Positions 1 to 10,600 of a stretch of DNA of 64,000 bases are shown here, piece by piece. Source of the stretch: Valencia hispanica (Eukaryota; Chordata; Actinopteri; Cyprinodontiformes; Valenciidae); contig OY747709.1 in assembly GCA_963556495.2 (NCBI GenBank), positions 21,322,400-21,386,399 of the forward strand, read 5' to 3'. Every line of letters begins with the position of its first letter. Position 1 is the first letter of the stretch. Below the pieces are notes generated by a model that made no database searches, had not been told where the DNA came from, and saw only the letters and a program-made list of their open reading frames with translations. The translations under genes and the position numbers were made by a program.

Positions 1-1076
1 AGTGCCAAGCAATCCTCTGCTGAACTTATGGCTACCCCTTCTATCACAGCCAAATCCAAGCTTCTAGCCCCCCTCCCCCATCATCCCCTTGAACATCATT
101 CTCTTGGCATAAAAGGAGCCTTTCAGATGGAGACTCTCTTCCTATGGAGGCAGGAAGAGGGTTTTCTTTCTTTTTTTCCCCTTTTTTTGAAAAGAGGTTT
201 TCTCCATGGGGAGGCTTTCTGAGACTCATTTTTGTGTGTGGGAGAGCGGAGCTCGGCAGTTAACAGCAAGTGTTTCACACATCGGCCTGTGCCAGTGGGG
301 CTTTAATTACCATTACAATGTTTAGGGGGGGGGCGGGTGTACACTATGGTCTCTTCACTCCTTGGTAGGGGAAATTAAGTTTTCTCAACTCTCACAAGAT
401 GAGTGATTTTTATCAATTTTAGTGACTGTTTTCACTAGAAAATTAAGTCATGTCATTCTATCAACATTGAGGCTTTTCAGCTTTTGTAATACCGTTCTAT
501 TACGATCAAAGGTACTCTATTCCCCTGTTAGACACTCAAATTGTGTCAGTCATTACATCAGATCAGATTAAGGAAAGTAAAGCATACGAAAAAGCACCAT
601 ATGAAAATTTGGCCTAGATGGATAGATAACAAATATCCTGTTATTTTATAATGAAATACATGCGTTATGTAAACAAAATGTATACAATCAAAATCTTGAG
701 TGACGCCAGTCTTGATAATCTGTTAATAGATTTGTGTGGCTTTTGGTCTAGCAAAAGTATTCACAGCCCTTTGGATGTTTGCACACTTTGTCATCTTTTA
801 AGGACAGCAATGTATTTTATGCGATAGTCTAACACGAAGTATAGCACACATTTGTAAGATTCTTAATTTGTAAGATTTCTAAAACGCTTCACAAAGTGCA
901 AAAAAGTCTGCACATTACTATTCTGTCCATTTTCCTCTGATACTCAAATGTAATCTAGTATAACCAATTACTTTTAGAAGTGATTTAATTTGAAGTTATT
1001 GCCAAAATGCCTTTAGAAGAGCCAGTTATTCTTAGTGTAAATACAGCTTGTTCCATTAAGGCCTCAACGGGTTGTT
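1..1076. other. intergenic DNA, no gene seen
   Basis: AT-rich sequence with homopolymer runs. Short open frames near 28-229 on both strands show no family resemblance and no splice context. I see no exon here. Confidence 0.6.
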
Positions 1077-1255
1077 GAGGTGTTGCGTGGCATAGTGGTT
1101 GGTGTGGGTGTCCCATGCACAGAGAACAGAGTCCTCGACACAGCCGTCCCTGGTTCAAATCCTAACCTTTTGGACCTTTGCCGCTTGTCTTCTTCCCCTA
1201 TTCTACACTATCCACTGTAAAATAACGGCCACCATGGCCACAAAAAAAGGGGTTG
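1077..1255 (+). repeat. tRNA-headed SINE copy
   Basis: A tRNA-like head carries an A-box-like GGCATAGTGGTT (about 1089) and a B-box-like GGTTCAAATCC (about 1152). A C/T-rich body follows, ending with an A-rich tail after GGCCAC repeats near 1228-1250. This is the build of a tRNA-derived SINE common in teleost genomes. It is not a working tRNA gene because no cloverleaf can be closed. Confidence 0.65.
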
Positions 1256-1308
1256 ATAAGTGAACTTTAGAGATCAAACCGTATCATGAAGACCAATGAA
1301 CACCATAC

Positions 1309-1700
1309 AGGTTGGAGATAAAGTGATAGAGAAGTTTTAAAGCAAAATTGGATGAAAACAATATGCAATGTTTTAAACGTCTCCTGGAGCTCTGCTCAGT
1401 CTTCCAAATCTGCAGACCTTACCAACACATTGCCTTTCGCCTAATCTGGCAGGCCAAAAAGCCCGTTCTTGTTCTGGAGGAGCTGCAGAGTTCCACAGCT
1501 CATGTGAAAAAGAATTTCACCAATACAATTATTAGTTGTGCAATCCACAAATCTTGCCTTTTACAGAAGAGTGTCAAAAAGAAATATTTAATTCCTGCTA
1601 GCAGTTTGTATCAATCTATTACATAAAATCCCTGTAAAATACATTGATCCTTTTGGTTATAACGAGACAAAATGTAAACCTCAAGAGGTGTGAATGACTT
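1309..1700 (+). mobile_element. degraded, internally deleted Tc1-like DNA transposon
   Basis: Short stretches read like the helix-turn-helix part of a Tc1 transposase (for example LEELQSSTAHV and TIISCAIHKS near 1475-1550). The downstream block near 1625-1700 resembles the AT-rich terminal inverted repeat of the same family. Frames are broken, so it is a fossil. Element type is from memory of teleost Tc1 copies. Confidence 0.65.
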
Positions 1701-2060
1701 TGATAGCTCATGTATTGTGGTTGGATGCTTCAATAAACTGCATTATGCTTAGGCTGTTTATAAGATGGTAAATCCTGGCATTCAATAAAAGGACTTTAAA
1801 ATTTTTCACAGGTGTTTCTCACTCCTTTTGTATATTTTATGTACTTTAAAAATGCTTTATTTAAACCAAAGAGTTTAAGTCTTGGCAACTGCTGCACCAC
1901 TTGTAAACAGCTATGCACAATAGACATTTCATAAACTGCCATAATTACCTGATTAGTAGGCTATATGTAGTGGATGTGTTAAAAATTGTCAGGTATGAGC
2001 TCCTTTTAGGAAACCCTTAAAAAAAAAAAAAAAAAAGAAACCCTTTAATGACAGTTGTAT

Positions 2061-2135
2061 TAGCCAATTAAAAAAGCAGCTTGTTGGTCGTCACACACTC
2101 CAGCCAATCGGAGGAAGAATTGGGCGGGGCTTCGA
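2061..2135 (+). promoter_or_regulatory. YBX1: YBX1 core promoter with CCAAT, inverted CCAAT and GC box
   Basis: CCAAT occurs at 2064-2068 and 2104-2108. An inverted CCAAT (ATTGG) at 2119-2123 abuts a GC box, GGGCGGGGC, at 2122-2130. The block sits about 190-260 bp upstream of the YBX1 start codon at the beginning of a CpG-rich stretch, as expected for a housekeeping promoter. The ATTGG core is the Y-box motif from which the protein family takes its name, so self-regulation is possible but not shown. Confidence 0.65.
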
Positions 2136-2321
2136 TGGTGAACATTCCCCGGCACATCTACACGTTCTGCCCAGTTCGATCGGCAACGGGAGCGGAAAGA
2201 GGAAAGCTGAGAGCCCGAAGGCAGTAAGCCCCCACCACCGCCGGCCCAGGTTACCATCTAGCACCGGGAAAAATAGCAGAGAGCCGCCGCCGGCTGAAGC
2301 CATTACCAACGAGTAGTAAGC

Positions 2322-5300
2322 ATGAGCAGCGAGGCCGAGACACAACAACAACCTCCGCAGCCTGATGCGGATGCGGAGAGCCCATCCAGCCCGGCAGCCG
2401 CAGCTTCCGCGGGGGATAAGAAGGTCATCGGTAAGGCTGCCAAAGCTAGTCGAGCTAACTAGGCTACTAGCTTGGTTTCTGTTACAGTTGGGCGATCCCC
2501 GCTGTCACTGCTACTAGCTGCCGTTAAATAAACTGGTAATGGAAAACGTTGAGTTACACGGTAGTGGACCACAAATAACCAATACGACTTATGTTCTCCA
2601 CTGGCTCTTATTTTTTTCTGTCGGATGTTGGCATTAAATTAGCCATCGTGTTTTATTTTCAGCCATGTCAAATATATATCGTGTGTACTATAATTAAAGT
2701 TGCAGTGGGTTCATCGCGTATAAATATCTTGCGTATTATATCTGAAATTAGCCGTTCTGTTACGATTTTTCAGAGGACCGTGTCAGATGTCCGAGAGCAC
2801 ATGACTAGTATGAGGATCTGTTCCGTACAGTCGTCGGCCTCGATGCGTCAGATGTCCGCTTGAGAGACCCATCCATCCAGTTTGCCGTCACATGGACGGT
2901 CGGTCGTTGAGAAACGTTTCCAGCCGTTGTCAAAACCAACGTGTTCACACAGAAACGGACACACACTTCTGAGACGTTAGGTTCTACGAGTTAACCGCCG
3001 GTTGGTTGAACTTTTAACGGTTACAAATATTTACAAGTGAATTTAACCTACTCGTTATTATTTCATATCAACCAGATGGGCTAGAAATGTTAGCTGCTTA
3101 ACCATCCCTTTGTTCGCTCGAAAAGAGCCTGCTGGTCTCACTTTGTTTTTTATCCAAAATAGTCTCAGCGCAAACATTTGTCCCATCCAGCCGCTCGGAA
3201 TGTCAGATTAACAACTGTCTACTAACGTCTATAATTATATATGTCAACGGTCGTGTCATTTTAGGTCGATTTTCTGGGTTATCAGTCTGGCCTACATGCT
3301 TCATTACCCCAGCTAAAGATGCTATCCCTAGCCTAGCCAGCTAATAGCTGCTACCTTCGAGGCTGTAAAGCCCCCGCCTCCAAAATGTCCGCCGTGAGTT
3401 TCCACTTTTTTCGCCATTTGGTCTCGTTTTCGTTTAAACCCCGATAAAATATCGGGTGGCTTTTTCTTACCCGTTTGATTATACAAAAATTAGCCCAAAT
3501 AGAAGTTCCTTGGCTTGTTAGTTTCTGTTTGCTGGCTCAGCTCCAGCCACATGGCTCAAAGCCTCTCTCAGCTACATGGCTATGCTAATACATCCGGGTA
3601 CGGCTCTACCACGTGTGACTGCTCAGGTCCTGGGTTGTGTTTAGATCATCGGGTTAAACAAGACGGGCAAATTAGCCAAGTCACGACAGATCAGAAAAGA
3701 AACAATACTGTAGGAGTTGGTACAACTGGTTAAAATGAAATCTATTATGAATTAGATAACTTGTAAGGCACGTGGATCAGAATAAAATATAAAAAGCGTA
3801 AATGCCAGTTCATTAATGTTGGCACCCTGACTTTACTTATTAGCAAGACAGTTATTAGGAAAGTTTGTACATTTGGGATATGTATATATTTGGCTCAGTG
3901 GAAAATGTAATGGAGCCTTTTTTCATAAAGATGCTTGCTGAAGAATACATACATTGTATATATTCCATATATAGTTATAGTCCTATAGATTGTAAATCGT
4001 AAATAGGCAGAGATTAGTCTAAATAAATAATATTTGAAAGTGAGCTGTCATGTTTCTTCCCCGTTTTTTTTCTTCTTCTTAGAAATTGGGAGGGGAGCTG
4101 ACGAATCTTTCTCTGTTCAAGCCTTACAAGTTAGGTAATCATAAGGCAGAGTTCCATTGTAGGGTTGGGCGATCTGGTTGTCCGAAATGTTTCCTGCTGG
4201 GGGAAAGAAAAGTGAAAGTACATGTCCTGCTTCTTGAAATGGTGCTGCTGTTATTTAACACAGGTGAACACTTGGCGATCATGTCTGCTAATATCATCCA
4301 TCGCTGACATGCTTCACAAAACAGCCCGTAACTGAGGCGTGGATATTAGTGAATCCTTAAAGGAACACGTGCCGTGTTCTCCCTCTACGAACTTTGGCTC
4401 ATGTCTCACACCAAGAGCAGCTGGTGCTGGGTATTCCCAAGCCTCCTGATCTATAATAAGAATGACAGTTGGGAGTTAAATATAACTTTCACATAATGCG
4501 CAGCACTCAATGAGTAGCAGATGTGTTTTACCTCTGTGGCTGAAGATTAAATGGTTTAATAATCAAGAATATTTTAATTTCATTGCAGCAACAAAAGTCT
4601 TGGGTACAGTGAAATGGTTCAACGTCAGGAATGGATATGGTTTCATCAATAGGTAAGCAAGAGCCTCCCGCATCCATTCTTCCGAGAGACTTCTGATATA
4701 TCGCGTGCTGGTGGCTGAAAGATAGTTCTCAATCCTATTACAGTTTTGCTTTGCTCACTGAGCTGACCAGATTATGTTTTCTGCTTGTGTCCATACTGTT
4801 GCCACCTACAGTACTACATTAATCCTTACTGGCTTAGTTTAAATCTGTTTACAGAGACATTGCATTGTGTGGCTCAGCGGAGCTAACTTCGACATTCTGT
4901 TCCTTTTGTTTAGGAATGATACAAAGGAGGATGTCTTTGTACACCAGGTATGTTTTAGTTTCTTTGTTTCTACCTTTCTTTTGTAATATTTGTAGTTACT
5001 CAAAGTTCTCATCCAAGCCCTTTGTAATTTTAGACGGCCATTAAGAAGAACAACCCGAGGAAATATCTTCGCAGTGTGGGAGATGGAGAAACTGTGGAGT
5101 TTGACGTAGTCGAGGGAGAGAAGGTGAGCATTTCTTTGATTTGTAGCCTTCTTAAGTCTGCTCCTAAACAAAAAGCATCACATCACTGAGAAAATGCGTT
5201 CGCCCCGTACACAGGGAGCGGAGGCAGCTAACGTTACTGGCCCCGGAGGCGTTGCGGTCCAGGGCAGCAAGTACGCCGCAGACAGGAACCGCTATCGGCG

Positions 5301-6457
5301 CTACCCACGTAGGAGGGGCCCTCCCCGCGGCGGAGACTACCCAGAGAACTACCAGAGCGACGAAGGCGAGACCGGCAGCGGAGGACGCGACAAGAGCAGA
5401 GAGGGGGAGAGGGAGAGAGAGAACGTCCCCGAGGGAGACTCGCAACAACAACAGCAGCAGCGCAGACCAGGTTACCCTGGCAGACGGCGCTACCCGCCAT
5501 ACTTTGTACGTAGACGCTACGGCCGTCGGCCCCCGTACACCAACGCACCACGCGGAGAGATGACTGAGGTACGCCGTCAGAGGGCTACTCTCCTGAGCAA
5601 GGCACCCAGTTGATCCTTAAGTCTGAACACCTGGTTTTTTTTGTTACTTCCTCTCCTCTCTGACAATCACGTGGTTTTGATCAGCAAATCTTGGTGTATC
5701 GGGGGTCTTAGATGTTCTCAAATAAGGCCTCACATTTCAGCAAAACCGATATGGCATGAAGTCCCACATCTTCATTATAAATTAAGCACATTGTCCTCTG
5801 ACACTTCTGAGGTGGTTTTCTTCTTTGTTTTTGCTTTCTTCTGTGTGCTCTCAGGGAGGCGAGGGCGACGAAGGCCAGGGAGGTCCAGACCAGAGCAACA
5901 AACCAGTGAGGCAGAACTACTACAGAGGCTTCCGACCAAGGTTCAGACCAAGGTTTGCATGTTGGCTTCATCAGCAGGGGGCAGCAGTTAAAGGACAACA
6001 GCTTTTCTTGTGCTGGTGTCAAATTTGATTGCACTTATTAAAATTGCGTTATAAACAGTAATTGTTAGTAAGTTTTGCATTCAAATTGCTGCTGTCGCTC
6101 ATGACTGTACAGTCGCATGTTGTCTTTGTAATTGGTGTGGTTTCTGCTTTTTTGTCTTTATTTTCTACTTCATAGTTAATTGTCATCTAACCTCGTCCTG
6201 TGCCTGTGCAATCTAGGGGTCCACCCCGTCCCAGACCGGTGCGGGACGGCGAGGAGGACAAGGAGAACCAGGGCGGCGAAGGTGGCCAGAATCAACAGCC
6301 CCGCCAGCGGCGCTACCGTCGTAACTACAACTACCGCCGCAGACGCCCACAGAGTGATGGCAAACCCGGCCAGGAAAACAAAGAGGCCAAGACAGGAGGT
6401 GACCCATCTGCAGAGAAAACGTCCGCTCCCGAGGCCCAGCAGGGTGGGGCTGAGTAG
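2322..6457 (+). CDS. YBX1: Y-box-binding protein 1, seven coding exons
   Basis: Cold-shock-domain protein that packages mRNA in the cytoplasm and also acts in the nucleus on CCAAT/Y-box DNA, splicing and translation. Exons are 2322-2430, 4589-4652, 4914-4947, 5034-5123, 5215-5568, 5855-5952 and 6217-6457. All have GT/AG borders and join in frame to 329 residues (human about 324). Residues 1-36 form the Ala/Pro-rich N-terminus, opening MSSEAETQQ as in mammals. The cold-shock domain follows, with RNP1 GYGFIN (52-57) and RNP2 VFVHQ (65-69). Ser83 in LRSVGDG corresponds to the mammalian Akt/RSK-phosphorylated Ser102. The C-terminal half alternates basic Arg/Tyr islands with acidic Glu/Asp clusters, the family's RNA-binding and multimerising tail, and ends [10 protein letters not shown]. 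The N-terminus is shorter than in mammals and exon 5 carries a Gln run. Confidence 0.97.
2431..4588 (+). other. YBX1: YBX1 intron 1
   Basis: Donor GTAAGG at 2431 and acceptor TTGCAG ending at 4588. Its first 900 bp remain fairly CpG-rich, consistent with a promoter-proximal island. Small open frames at 2591-2863, 3515-3733 and 4086-4307 match nothing I know and lack coding character. No repeat element stands out. Confidence 0.7.
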
Positions 6458-6950
6458 GAAACAACCTGCACACCGGCACCTACCATCTTGTACCATCGTC
6501 CGGGTGAGTTTGGGGCTCAGCAGATTTGTGATCGGTGTTGGATGTTTGCGCCGCCTTTCAGTGAGTGGACTGAGTTTCTGCCTCCTGTTTCTTACAGTTT
6601 TTCGTTTGTCAACAAGAAGAAACATCAAACAAGATCTGAGCAATAAAGATTTGACTCTAAGACCGTCACAAGCTTGCACCATGCATTTGACCAGATTACC
6701 ACTGATTGCCTGCAGAATCTATGCAGACTTGTTTTCTTTTCCCATTATTTTTATGTGACAGCTACAAAACATTTTGGGGAAACAACAAATGTTTTTCTAA
6801 ATCTGTCCTAAGTTTTTACACCAAAAGGTTTTTAAAGATAAAAAAAAATGAAATTTGATATCTGGTCAGTTTGACATTTTTAAATAACTTTTTATGTATT
6901 CAGACATTTTAACAAAATGCAAGCTCAAATAAATCTTCAGAAACCAGGAA
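6458..6950 (+). other. YBX1: YBX1 3' UTR with an intron
   Basis: The stop codon is 6455-6457. A donor GTGAGT at 6504 and an acceptor TTACAG ending at 6597 define a 94-bp intron in the 3' UTR. The junction lies 46 nt after the stop, inside the 50-55 nt limit above which nonsense-mediated decay is triggered. The next exon holds GTCAACAAGAAGAAAC (6608-6623). This resembles the element in mammalian YBX1 mRNA that binds YB-1 itself and PABP and controls its translation. A proximal AATAAA lies at 6642-6647. Confidence 0.75.
6928..6933 (+). terminator. YBX1: distal poly(A) signal of YBX1
   Basis: AATAAA followed within 20-30 bp by G/T-rich sequence (TTTGGAGTCTC). It is the last AATAAA before the opposing ARHGEF16 signal and is therefore the likely 3' end of the longer YBX1 mRNA. 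Confidence 0.6.
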
Positions 6951-6966
6951 AACAGTTTGGAGTCTC

Positions 6967-6972
6967 TTTATT
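6967..6972 (-). terminator. ARHGEF16: poly(A) signal of ARHGEF16
   Basis: TTTATT on + is AATAAA on -, about 312 bp downstream of the ARHGEF16 stop codon. Cleavage 10-30 bp further would fall at about 6940-6957, where YBX1 also ends. Confidence 0.55.
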
Positions 6973-7283
6973 TTTCTCAAGTATACAGGCTATGGACATT
7001 GTTAGATTTCTTTCTTTACAACATAAAGTAGATGTCTAAATTTGACTGTTTAATGAGCTCTGGTCTTCAATCCATTCTACTCGGCGTAATTTGGCACCGT
7101 ACGTCACGTATGTGGAGCAACATGACGACCCCCCCCTCACATTAACCTATGTGTGGTAAAGGATTTCAGTCTGAGATGATGGGCTTTTAGGGCTCAGTGT
7201 AACTCATCAGCAGTGTGGTTTGTATTACTTTTCAACAGTAGTTTTATTTCAACTGCAGCTACCAGTGGCAAAGTATGGCCGCG

Positions 7284-7629
7284 TCAAACATTGGTCTCTT
7301 TACGCAAACGCTTCATTCGTTGTACATTGCTCTCCATGGCGGTGGGATTGGTGATCTCCGTGGCGCAGTTCGCAGGAAACCAGCCTCTCTCTCCATCCCG
7401 CATTCTCTCACCGTAGCACCATTCTAGGCCAAACAAAACATTTATTAATTTCCAATATGACAAGCAGAAGAAAAGGTAAAGCCTGAGCCCAACTGTATTC
7501 ATGGTGAAGGAGCACAGCAGGCCTCACCATCTTCCTTTTGGAGAACAATGACGAGCTCAGCCTGTCGCAGGCCAAGTTCATCTGGGTCTTTAGGCATGTG
7601 TGTTTTGGTGACTTCATACTGCGGCAGAC
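7284..7629 (-). CDS. ARHGEF16: ARHGEF16 SH3 domain and PDZ-ligand exons
   Basis: Two exons, 7629-7528 and 7423-7284, separated by a 104-bp intron. They encode [20 protein letters not shown], then a glutamate-aspartate patch, [16 protein letters not shown] (the SH3 proline-pocket tryptophan and the GWFP strand) and the final ETNV. The exchange-factor SH3 usually folds back to inhibit the DH domain. The last four residues keep the class I PDZ-binding pattern T-x-V seen as ETDV in mammals. Confidence 0.9.
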
Positions 7630-10600
7630 CTGAAACACAATCCCATTTAGCTGAAATGTCAGCTGTCCTAAAGTGAATAGCTTACAAAGATGGATGATAA
7701 AAGGGCATGTAATCAATTTAGCAGGTGCATCATAATGCATTCATTTAAGTAATTCAATTGAAAGAGTGAAACTTGTATTTGTTATGGATTCTTTTAGCAA
7801 ATGGTGATGCACTAAATGTTCAGATGATTAGGGCTTGCAGCTGATAAGAATTCTCAGAAAAGTAGAACATTTAATACCAAAAAAGGATTTTTAATACAGC
7901 AATGTCAAAGTAGTGATAAGTATGTCCATCTACTGTATGGTATATGCCTTTAATAGTTTGTCAGGGCTTCTTATGCATGAATTACTGCATCAATGCAGCA
8001 CATAATAGTAGCCTTCATCTTGTCTGCATCATTGAGGCTTGTCTCTTATCTTCCTCTTAACACTCAATGGATTCTCTGTGGGGTTTAGATCAGAGCAGTG
8101 CCTCTCCTCTTAGTCCCGGTGAGACACAACTGATGTGTCTGGTTCTGGAGCAGCTTTACACAAGGAATGGTGGGACATTTTAACCCACGTTTTCCCCCAA
8201 CTCTTGAATGAGCTTTGGTACGTAATCCACTCTGGGTTTAACCTGTTTTTCCTCCACCCAACTTTCCATTTATATACCTGCGTATTGCACTCTGTGAACA
8301 TTGTGAATTACCCTTCTTGTCCTCTATCACTGTTTGCTGTCATGTAAACTGTCTGCCCCATAACCAAACACTTCTGTATTAACGTTTTTCTTGATAATCC
8401 TCTTATATATTAGTAAATGTGTAATTTTATACATGAAAGACTTTGAACATGAAATAAAGTGCTTTACAGTAACAGCCATACAACATAGCCAGGATTAAAA
8501 TAATATAAGACTAGCATCTGGTAAAAATGAGTACATTTTAAATAAAAATATGAAAGACTGGTAACACTAGAATCACTCTCCACTGTCAACAGACTGAATG
8601 CTAGTGCGGAGAGTATTCCAGAGCTTGTGAGAAGTAGAAGTGAATAATCATTTTCTTTTTTTAAAGAGGCAAAGCATATTACCCATCTGTTTAGGATTTA
8701 AGGGCATCAAATGTGCATAGGAAACAGACTAATCTGCTGAAACTTCACATGGATTCCTTGGGAAGCATGTTTACGTATTAAAATTATCTTTGGTAATCAA
8801 AGCATACGGTCTTACCATCTGTGCAAGTGAAGACCCCATCCTGCTTCTGTTCCTTAAGAGCAATTATCCAACGTGCCCGGTCCACCCTTGGCAAAACAGC
8901 GCAGGAATAACAATGAAGTCTGTTTCTCATAAAAGGGCCACATATGCTAGAACATTTTGAACTGCACCTACTATTTTGTCAACAGAGGGTGCTAAAGACA
9001 AAATATGAGGTTTCTGACAAATACAAGTGAACAAGGATTAAAATACTTTTTTTAGCTGGTATTATTAATATTCAGAGATACACTTTATGGTTCTGTGGAT
9101 CATCGTTTTAAGATCACAAGATGGCCATAATTTCAGAATGCCTTCCATGATAGCAGGGTCATTAACAAGATTTGTACAAATCATGAAGCCTGCAGTACCT
9201 GGAGTCAGCCACCAGGGAGATCTGCTCTGATTTTCCCTCACTGTTCTTGCTCATCCGCAGTTTAAAGGAAAGGTAGTGGGAGTTGTTTTTGCCAGGCGAA
9301 GGTGTCCGTACTTCTACATCTTCCCCAAACTCGACATGCACGTGATTCAGAGTGGCGTAGTCCAACACCACGAAGCTCTCCTCACTGGATGTACAAAACA
9401 GTATCGTTAACTGACAACAGCAATAATGTGATTTTAGAGGGTCATTTACAAGCCACGTTTTCGTGGCTCTGCTGAAATCCGTGACTAGTACATTTTTTCC
9501 TTCAGAACACGGGGTCACAGTGCTGACTTTGAGCAATTATAATGACTGCAGTGTTGTGGGCAATTCCTTTGTCTGAGCTTAGATTGTTTGCTCTCTCCTT
9601 AATTCAAAACAGACAGCTGAAGTCAGTCGAGCTGAATGCAAGAATCAAGAATCTGAAGTATGCACGCACTCCTTTTCCTGTCCCTTTACTCTCCTCTTTC
9701 CTTATGTTCCCTGGGAGCAGCTGGATCTGTTCAGAGGCCATGGGGACCAAGAAATAACCGAAACATCTAAGGAAAAAAAAACTATAATTTGTATTATGTT
9801 ACCTCTAGTTGGACCAGCTGCACCATATTTTCCAATTTTTATCGTTTGTTATTTTAAAAATTGATTACTGAAGAAAAAGCTCCCATAATTGTCTTTTTCA
9901 TAAATCCAAACTATAAGGGACGCAGAGCTTATAAGCATTTATTCATCTTAAACCTTTTTCATATTTTGTCAGACTTCTATTGTATTTTATCATGTTTTTA
10001 TGCCACAGATCAACGTAATTATGCTAAATTACAAAGTGGAAGGAAAAAAGTTGTTTTCAATTTTATTTTTACACGTAAACATATGATTGTGTGGTACACA
10101 TTTGTATTCATCCCTCTCAGGTTTTTCATGCATGTCTCCACCAGCCTTGCACATTCAGATAGAAATCTTTGCTCATTCATTTCCAAATAGCTCAAGCTCA
10201 GTTTAAATGGATTAAAGCATCTGTGTTCTCACAAATACTCAATTGGAGTTGACCGAACTCTGACTGGGCCATTATAACATGCAATATATTTTTATCTGAA
10301 ATAATCCAATGAAGTTCTTGCTTAATTTTTTTGGAGCCTCTAACAGCGTTGCTTAGAGTGTTGCTCTGCATTTAGCTCAGCAAATTGTCACATCAGTTCT
10401 GATGTGATTCTGCATGTAGCCCAAAACATTCAATTTTGATCTTATCAGACCAGAGCACCTTCTTGGACATGCTTACGGCATCCTTTATATGGTTTGTGGC
10501 AAATGCGTTCCCCCCCCCCCACCCCATTCTTCTAAGAGCAGAATTGTAAAGTGTATCACTAATAGTTATTCTGTCAAAAATAGATGGATTTATACAGAAA

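Noticed and set aside
1090..1165. tRNA-like A and B boxes that might be a tRNA gene
   Set aside because: No cloverleaf pairing, and the sequence continues into a SINE body. The boxes at 38169 and 56047 are likewise parts of SINEs.
5164..5613. Long open frames on both strands overlapping YBX1 exon 5
   Set aside because: They arise from the Arg/Gly-rich composition of the true exon. Only the frame that follows the cold-shock exons matches the family.
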